Source: JBEKIK01 sp963838495 (GTDB lineage: Bacteria > Planctomycetota > Planctomycetia > Pirellulales > Thermoguttaceae). Taken from it: a stretch of 64,000 nt of DNA. Both the position numbers and the translations under genes were made by a program. This document shows, piece after piece, positions 57,735-64,000 of this stretch (position 1 is its first letter; each line of letters starts with the position of its first letter). The notes beneath the pieces are model-generated. The model searched no databases. It saw only the letters and a program-made list of their open reading frames with translations, and had not been told where the DNA came from. The stretch lies in assembly GCA_963838495.1 (NCBI GenBank), contig CAWIRC010000001.1, positions 310,001 to 374,000 on the forward strand. Reading direction: 5' to 3'.

Positions 57735-57891
57735 AAATTCCATGGGTATAAAAATAACCTAACAATCATTTTAAGCCAAGCGGGGGGTGTGTTATTCCAC
57801 ATTTTAGTTGACATGCTTTCATGTCTTTACATATATTGCGGTTTGAAGCCCTAATACTTTACTTCATTCTTTATTTTTTGGGAGGTGCGTT

Positions 57892-60800
57892 ATGATTTGT
57901 TTTATCATTTGTCCAACTTTTCGGTGTTCTGTTTTGTTGCGATGGCTTCTTGCATTTGTCCTGCTGGTTTTGGCATTCTGTTCGACGACCCCGTTGGTCA
58001 TGGCGGCCACACAATCCTGGTCCGGCGCTTCCGGCGACTTGCTGTGGGGCTCGGCTGGCAATTGGAATCCGAGCGGAATGCCCGACGGCACTAGCATTGC
58101 CAGTTTTTCCAATCTTGGACTAAACTCCGGCGATACGGTCAGCCTGGGCGGCGATCGCAGCGTAAGCGGCCTGCTCTTGGACACCGGGACCAACTTCACG
58201 ATCGGCGGAAGTTTGGGCTCGCTCACCATAGGTTCTGGCGGACTTGTCCGCACGGCGAACTCATCCGACGTGCAAACAATCGCCCGGCCCGTCAACTTGG
58301 GCGCCAATCCCGTTTCCATTGCCGGGACAGGCGAATTGGACCTTGCGGGCGGGGGAACAAAAAGCGGGACGTTTTTTATCGGCGATAGCGCCACGTTGGG
58401 CTTTACCGGCGGGACGTTCACGCTGCTCGGAACGACCTTCACCAATTCGGGAACCATCAATTTCGGCGGGGCAACGGTTTCATTCATTTCGCCAACGACT
58501 ATAAACGGAAAGATCAATTTCAGTCAGGGAACTTTAAGCAGCACGAGCGAGGTTACTTTTACTGGCCCAATGAACTGGTCAGGCGGCACGATGAGCGGCA
58601 ACAGCACGACCACGCTTCAAGGAACCGGAAATTATTTATACAACACTCTGACTCTTGATGGCCGAACGTTGACAACCGCAGGACAAACATGTATCTCTCC
58701 CTATTCCGGATCTTTTAGCACCAGCACTCATTTGCACGGCGGAAACGGCGCGGTCTTTAACAACCAAACAGGAATGTTATACCTGCAAGGACCGACGTAT
58801 TTCATCAATGACGGCGGCACCTTGCCCACGATAAATAATTCCGGTAATTTTACTGTGAATCCCCAAACAGGCTGCCCCATCGACATCGAGTTCGCTTTGA
58901 ACAACACCGGTCAGGTGACAGTATCCGGCACGGGCACGATAATGACCCTATCGGGCGGCGGAACCAGCAGCGGGACGTTTACCGTCAATTCCGGCGCTAC
59001 CTTGAGCTTTAGTGGTGGAACACACAACTTATCGGGAGCGACCTTCAACAACTCGGGGACCGTCAGTTTCAACGGCGCTACCATTACATTCAACTCCTCA
59101 AAGATAATCCCCGGAAAAGTAAATTTTACGCAGGGGACCTTAAACGGCGCGGGCACACAGACTTTTTCTGGATCATTCAAATGGACCGGAGGCACCATGA
59201 GCGGCAACGGCGTGACATTGTTCCAAGGTAGTATCTATGGAGATCTGGTTCTCGACAGTCGCACGCTGACCATCATTGGTTCGACTACATTTTCGCCTTA
59301 CAGCGATCTTTCCACGAGCACGAACCTATACGGCAAAAATGGCGCGATTTTGAACATCCAAACAGGATCGAACATGGTCATTTCAGGACCAATCTCATTC
59401 ATCAGTGACGACGGAACCACGCCTATTATAAACAATTCCGGCACATTCACCGCAACCCCTCAGACGTCAAATTGTCCCATAGACATCGAGTTTGCCATGA
59501 ACAATACCGGCACCGTGAGCATTAATGGCTCCGATACGATAATGACCCTCTCGGGCGGGGGAACAAGCAGCGGCACGTTTACTGTTAATTCCGGTACCAC
59601 ATTAAGTTTCACTGGGGGAATGCACAATCTGTCCGGGGCGACCTTCAACAATTATGGGATCATCAATATCTCCGGCGCTACTGTAATATTCAATTCATCA
59701 AAAACAATCCACGGAACTGTGAATTTAACCATGGGCACCTTGAACGGCACGGGCACGGAGACTTTTAGCGGAACTTTTAATTGGACCGGAGGCACGATGA
59801 GCGGCAACGGCGTGACAGTATGCGAAGGATCCAATAATAATATCTATGGAGATCTGATTCTCGACGGTCGCACTCTGACAACTGCCGGCTTGACCTATAT
59901 ATCTCGTCTCTCATTGATTAATAGTACACACCTATATGGTAGAAATGGCGCAATCTTCAACAACCAAACCGGAGTAACTGTATATCTGCAAAATCCCACG
60001 TATTTCATCAATGACGGCGGATCCCTGCCAACGATAAATAACTCCGGCATCTTTAGTACATTACAGACAAGCTGCCCAATTGACATCGAATTTGCTATGA
60101 ACAACACCGGGACAGTGATAGCGTATGGCTACGGCACGGTCATGTCTCTTTCAGGCGGTGGAACAAGCAGCGGGACCTTTACCGTTGGTTCCGGCGCCAC
60201 TTTGGAGTTTAGCGGCGGTATGCACAACATGATAGGCGCGACTTTCAATAACTCGGGGACGATCAATTTCGACGGGGCCACGGTTTCTTTCAGTTCCCCG
60301 ACAACTATCGCCGGAAAAGTCAATTTCAGCCAAGGGACCCTAAACGGTCCCGGCATGGTGACTAGTTCCGGAACTTTTGACTGGTCCGGCGGGACAATGA
60401 GCGGCGGAACGACCGTGATGCAGGGATCGGCCAATTATTTTAACGGCAATCTGACCTTAGACAGTCAAACTTTGACCAATACGGGCGCGATAATAATTTC
60501 CCCCTACTTTTCGTCTAGCTTTTACACCACCACGCACCTGTACGGTGGAAACGGGGCGATATTCAATAACCAAAGCGGAGGAACCGTAACTCTGCAAGGG
60601 CCGACTTGGCTGATAAGCGACGTCGGGCTTGCGCCGACCATAAATAACGCAGGCACATTCCTTTCCGCGCCACAGACCGGCGCGATCAGCATCGGCTTCA
60701 TAATGAACAACACCGGAATGGTGGAAGTGCAAAAAGGAATTTTGAATCTTCAAGGCGGGGTAATGCAATTGGTCGGCAATACGCTCAGCGGCGGCACATG

Positions 60801-61268
60801 GAAAGTGAGAGCAAATTCCACACTGGACATCGCTAACGCCGGCGACATAATAACGAACCAGGGCAACGTGACTTTGGACGGCGCGGCTCGACGTTTGCCA
60901 AGATCAATGCACTGGCAAATAACCAGGGAAGTTTTTCCGTCTTTGACGGGAGGAATTTTGCTACCCTTGCGGATCTGGCCAATTCCGGCACACTCAGCGT
61001 GGGCGCGGGCAGCGAGTTTGATGTCACCGGCAACTTGACAGGCACGGGAAATACCATCGTTAACGGCGTGCTGACGGCGAATTCGATTGTGCAGAACACG
61101 CTCACCCTCGGTGCCGGGGCAATGGTGACGATCAATCCTATTCCCGGCGGTCCGCTGGGAGACGGCACGATCCAGCCCGTGCCCGAACCGGGAACATTCG
61201 TCATGTTGTTAATGGCCGCGGCAGCGGCAGGTTTGCTGAGGAAGTCAGCGCGGCATATTGGCCATTGA
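57892..61268 (+). CDS. Giant secreted beta-repeat protein with PEP-CTERM tag (one apparent frameshift)
   Basis: About 1125 residues. A long signal region (LLRWLLAFVLLVLAFCSTTP then LVMAA) precedes TQSWSGASGDLLWGSAGNWN, common at the start of autotransporter-like proteins. Four modules of about 200 residues follow, each starting near LSGGGTSSGTFTVNSGATL and running through ATFNNSGT, KVNFTQGTLNG and WTGGTMSGN. DNA copies begin near 58340, 58960, 59550 and 60150. The frame breaks at 60884-60889 and resumes as STFAKINALANNQGSFSVFD. The end VPEPGTFVMLLMAAAAAGLL then RKSARH is a PEP-CTERM signal. A parallel beta-helix adhesin or matrix protein is inferred. Confidence 0.85.
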
Positions 61269-61317
61269 ATTAAAAGAAAATCAGAAAGTAAAAATAAACC
61301 TTAACACTGCCCTCACC

Positions 61318-62514
61318 CTAGCCCTCTCCCGGAGGGAGAGGGGAGTGTTTATATTGGCTTTTAAACACTTGAGCAAGCATCCAGGCCAAAATTCCCAGCC
61401 CGACGACGAAGGCGATCAGGAACATGGCCAACGGCCCCCATTGGACCTCGGTTTTTTGGCTGAAGACGTCGAAGACGGCTGAGAGGTTGATGTTCTGCAC
61501 CACCTGCCGGCTGACGGCGTTGATGCCCAGCACTCCGATTTGAGCCAGGGCAATGCCGGCCACCAGCGACCGTTTGGCCGGGCAACGCCCTTCGGTCACG
61601 ATCATGATCCAGGGCAATCCCGGGGCCAGGGCCGTAAGCACGGTAAGCAAAATCGTGGGGAAGGAGAACATGGTTTTGCGAAGTTCCGGGCTCCACGCGC
61701 CGAAGACGTACCAGGTTCCAGCCACCGCGGCCCAAATCATGCTCGTAGTATAAAGAATCTTGGCGAATTTCCAGGCCCAGCTTTTGTATTCGTCCGTGGC
61801 GTTGCGATTGAAAAACACGGTATCGACCAGCAGCCACACCGCGGTTGTGCCCAAGGCCAGGCCGAACATCAAGAGCCATCGCGGCCAAAGAGTGGGGTCG
61901 CCGACGTTCAGTCCGGTGCCCAAGGCCGCGCCTGCTACATTGTTTTTGCTCCAGACTGTTTCCCAACGATCGACGTGGTCCATCAAGCTCAAGGCATTGG
62001 CGAATGTGAACCCGATGATGATGAAAATCAGTGCTGCGATCCAACCGGCAATCTGCCGCCACCCTTTTATCCCCTCGTTCCCACGGTCCCCCGCGGGAAC
62101 CCTCCCCATCTCTTCGGTGTTGCCCTTGCGAAGTCCCCAGGCATACAGATAAACGCCGTAGTATGCCGGGATCAGAAGCACGATGATCGCCAGCCAGAAC
62201 CAGGCCATGAGGATGGTGGCCGGATAAAAGAATTTGAAATAGGCCACCTGGACGAACAAGAGCGGCACTATGCCCAGGTTCACGCCCACGGCGATGATGA
62301 CCGGCATCTGGGCGATCAGCCTGGCGGCAAACGCCCGACCGTGCGAATTGCGGCCGAAGTGCAAGCATATCGCCGCCAGCAATCCGGCATACCAAAGATT
62401 CATGGGCACGGCATGGAGGGTGAAGCCCAGGACCTTGAAGAATTGGATGAACCAATGCGGGGCGGGCAGGCCTGAAGTCTGGGCAGCATCAACTAGCGTT
62501 TGAGCGAACATCAT
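61318..62514 (-). CDS. Integral membrane partner subunit of a cytochrome bd-like oxidase
   Basis: 398 residues with about nine membrane segments (PHWFIQFFKVLGFTLHAVPM, IIAVGVNLGIVPLLFVQVAY, and so on). Its start overlaps the stop of the CydA-like gene by 4 bp, so both form one complex by inference. It has no CxxCH. His residues in membrane segments (HAVPMNLW) could bind haem b. The last nine residues (HSPLPPGEG) are encoded by an intergenic palindrome, so the true ancestral C-terminus was probably different. Confidence 0.6.
   Translation of the reverse strand: MMFAQTLVDAAQTSGLPAPHWFIQFFKVLGFTLHAVPMNLWYAGLLAAICLHFGRNSHGRAFAARLIAQMPVIIAVGVNLGIVPLLFVQVAYFKFFYPATILMAWFWLAIIVLLIPAYYGVYLYAWGLRKGNTEEMGRVPAGDRGNEGIKGWRQIAGWIAALIFIIIGFTFANALSLMDHVDRWETVWSKNNVAGAALGTGLNVGDPTLWPRWLLMFGLALGTTAVWLLVDTVFFNRNATDEYKSWAWKFAKILYTTSMIWAAVAGTWYVFGAWSPELRKTMFSFPTILLTVLTALAPGLPWIMIVTEGRCPAKRSLVAGIALAQIGVLGINAVSRQVVQNINLSAVFDVFSQKTEVQWGPLAMFLIAFVVGLGILAWMLAQVFKSQYKHSPLPPGEG
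61322..61342. repeat. CCCTCTCCC-GGA-GGGAGAGGG palindrome overlapping a gene end
   Basis: Third copy of the family also found at 22302-22322 and 47369-47389, here in reverse orientation with its CCCTCACCC extension at 61310. It supplies the last codons and stop of the membrane-subunit gene. Confidence 0.8.
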
Positions 62515-63974
62515 TGCACCTCCTGTTGCGAGTTGAAGCGGCCAGGGCTAACCTCCTGGAATCCTTTTGGAGACTCTCCCACAAGGGGAGCAGAGAGCGG
62601 CATTTGGACAGCCGATAATCGCATTCCTCCAGGCCGACGCGGGGCAATGCTCATCAAATAGTCGGTCAACAATTCCGCTTCTTCATCTTTTCCCGCCCAT
62701 GGAGGCATGAAAATATATGTGTCCAGATGTTCGATCATGCTCCGCACCTCGGCCCGCGAACGGCCTTGCATGAGCGAGCTTACCGCTGAAAAACCAAAAG
62801 CGGCCGCGTGACAATCGTTGCAGTGATATTGGAACAGCAATTCGCCGAGGCGAATCCGATCGGCGGCGGGAAGCTGCAAGAGGCTGCTTTCTTCAACAGA
62901 ATCTTGGCCGGATGCTTGCGGGTAATTTTTCAATACGTAGGCCTTTGTCCAAACGCCGCCGTTTAGATAACCATGATCGCGTAATTTGGGAACTTCTTCA
63001 GGGAGGATCTGATTTCCCAGCACGACGTTGTAAATCACATAGGGTTTTCGCACGGCCTCGCGGATGAATTCGCCGGTGCTGAAGGCCGCCAGGCCGCAGA
63101 GGAAAAGCGCCCCGGCAAATCCCGGCGAGAGCCAGCCCGGATTGCGGTAAGGTCCGAAGTACAAGAGGAAGAACGTCACAATGGTCAGGGCGAAGATCAG
63201 GGCTATGAGAATGTTAAGGCTGGCCACACCGGCTAGAATTACCTTGGCCGAATCGGGCAGGAAATAGTACCAGCCCAGCCCGCCGACGGTGACCATGATC
63301 GCCCCGGCTAAGGCAGGCCGGGCGGAGCGAGAACCGATCATGTCGCGCATGCGGCAATCCTTTATTACCAGCGAGGCGTGCAGGTAGACGTACAAGGAGG
63401 TCAAAAGCAGGGCCCCGCCGGTGCGGGCGATCGTCTGCGGGATAAACTGGGGATTGAAAAACGCCCTCCAAAAATCGGGCCTTTCAAGCCATCCGCCCGG
63501 ATTGGCCATAAATGCCGTGATGCCGGTTATCAGCACCAGGCTGATCCAGGCCGCCGCGGCGTAGATCCAAGCGATGGCGACGTGAGTTTTTTCGGCGAGT
63601 TTTCCCCAGCAATAATAAACAATAAATGCCGAGGCAAGTTCCAGCACGAAAAACACCCATTCGGTTGCCCAGCCGAATACAAACGTGCGGATCAAGAGTT
63701 CGGTGGCCAGCGGGGAGGCCAGCCCGATGGTCCACCAGATGCCCACGCCCGTTATCGCTCCGAAAACCACGGTCAACAGAATAAAGAAACCCGCGTGCCG
63801 CTTGAGATATTCCAGGTAGTCGCGATCTTTGCTGCGGTAGGCGAAGCCCAATTCCACGGCCAGGAACAAGCCGCCGCCCACGGCGTAATGCGAGACCAAA
63901 ACGTGCACCGTCGCAATTACCGCGATCAGCATGGGTGCGGTCAAGTGCGGAACGTGCCACCAAGGATAGTGCAT
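62511..63974 (-). CDS. Cytochrome bd-like oxidase subunit I fused to a c-type cytochrome domain
   Basis: 487 residues. The N-terminal 320 residues have about nine membrane segments in the CydA pattern (HVLVSHYAVGGGLFLAVELG with the early His, then GAITGVGIWWTIGLASPLAT). After a last membrane segment a periplasmic domain holds one haem c site, CNDCH in LFQYHCNDCHAAAFG near residue 385, with Met ligand candidates beyond (IFMPPWAGKDEE). This design recalls the cytochrome-c-fused bd-family branch (called OR-C in the literature as I recall), which may take electrons from cytochrome c rather than quinol. The partner subunit follows directly. Confidence 0.75.
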   Translation of the reverse strand: MHYPWWHVPHLTAPMLIAVIATVHVLVSHYAVGGGLFLAVELGFAYRSKDRDYLEYLKRHAGFFILLTVVFGAITGVGIWWTIGLASPLATELLIRTFVFGWATEWVFFVLELASAFIVYYCWGKLAEKTHVAIAWIYAAAAWISLVLITGITAFMANPGGWLERPDFWRAFFNPQFIPQTIARTGGALLLTSLYVYLHASLVIKDCRMRDMIGSRSARPALAGAIMVTVGGLGWYYFLPDSAKVILAGVASLNILIALIFALTIVTFFLLYFGPYRNPGWLSPGFAGALFLCGLAAFSTGEFIREAVRKPYVIYNVVLGNQILPEEVPKLRDHGYLNGGVWTKAYVLKNYPQASGQDSVEESSLLQLPAADRIRLGELLFQYHCNDCHAAAFGFSAVSSLMQGRSRAEVRSMIEHLDTYIFMPPWAGKDEEAELLTDYLMSIAPRRPGGMRLSAVQMPLSAPLVGESPKGFQEVSPGRFNSQQEVQ

Positions 63975-64000
63975 GACGGTCGGCTCCTTGAGGGTTCAGG

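Noticed and set aside
61540..62475. A 311-codon plus-strand frame
   Set aside because: It is antisense to the membrane subunit gene and is rich in His/Gln/Arg as expected of a shadow.
1..64000. tRNA, rRNA, tmRNA or riboswitch genes
   Set aside because: I looked for cloverleaf ends, conserved rRNA blocks and common riboswitch cores and saw none, but covariance-model searches could not be run.

Overview
The window most likely comes from a member of the phylum Planctomycetota (inference). It has about mid-50s percent GC, large secreted repeat proteins with C-terminal PEP-CTERM sorting tags, an rpmF-fabD-fabG-acpP-fabF fatty-acid operon, an ECF sigma factor with a long membrane-anchored extension, a ketoacyl-synthase homologue without its nucleophile, multihaem cytochromes, and many REP-like palindromes. 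I see no rRNA or tRNA genes, CRISPR array or prophage.

Layout. 1-9.5 kb: a di-haem cytochrome cut by the left edge, an OB-HD ribonuclease-like protein, proS, a frameshifted DUF4416 gene, a metallophosphatase/cytochrome c554 lipoprotein, and a small membrane-protein gene split by a complete 1.36-kb insertion sequence. 9.6-18.4 kb (minus strand): nusA-infB-rbfA followed by a HhH-GPD-like protein, a TPR protein and yebC. 19.3-25.6 kb: a secreted GH2 glycosidase, a BON protein, a MITE, a response-regulator relic, a secreted HEVGH peptidase and a KAS-like protein lacking Cys and the second His. 26-29 kb: sigma factor plus a HAF-repeat PEP-CTERM protein. 29.4-33.2 kb: fatty-acid synthesis operon. 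33.2-35.1 kb: REP-associated tyrosine transposase (RAYT) between two matching REP pairs, with small genes. 35.5-42.3 kb: UvrD/PcrA helicase, a free-standing RNA polymerase alpha-CTD protein, a three-gene membrane/arrestin-like/ATPase locus, and a Cys-Tyr-Pro-rich secreted protein. 42.6-50.5 kb: DRG-like GTPase coupled to polX, a CPBP protease with HEAT-like repeats, a lipoprotein, a secretin-like protein and PilT. 50.8-55.4 kb: a surface-sugar cluster. 55.5-64 kb: prolyl oligopeptidase, a large PEP-CTERM repeat protein, and a cytochrome bd-like oxidase whose subunit I carries a c-type haem domain.

The sequence carries about 16 apparent single-base indels (15 losses, 1 gain) that split otherwise intact genes, including the essential infB and nusA. 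They sit mostly in homopolymer or GC-rich runs and are best read as sequencing or assembly error. I annotate the affected genes as single genes and give the position of each break.

The intergenic DNA is rich in mobile, non-autonomous elements: at least four palindrome families, a RAYT with flanking REPs, two small MITE-like elements with TNA target duplications, and a 23-bp tandem array built from a REP half.
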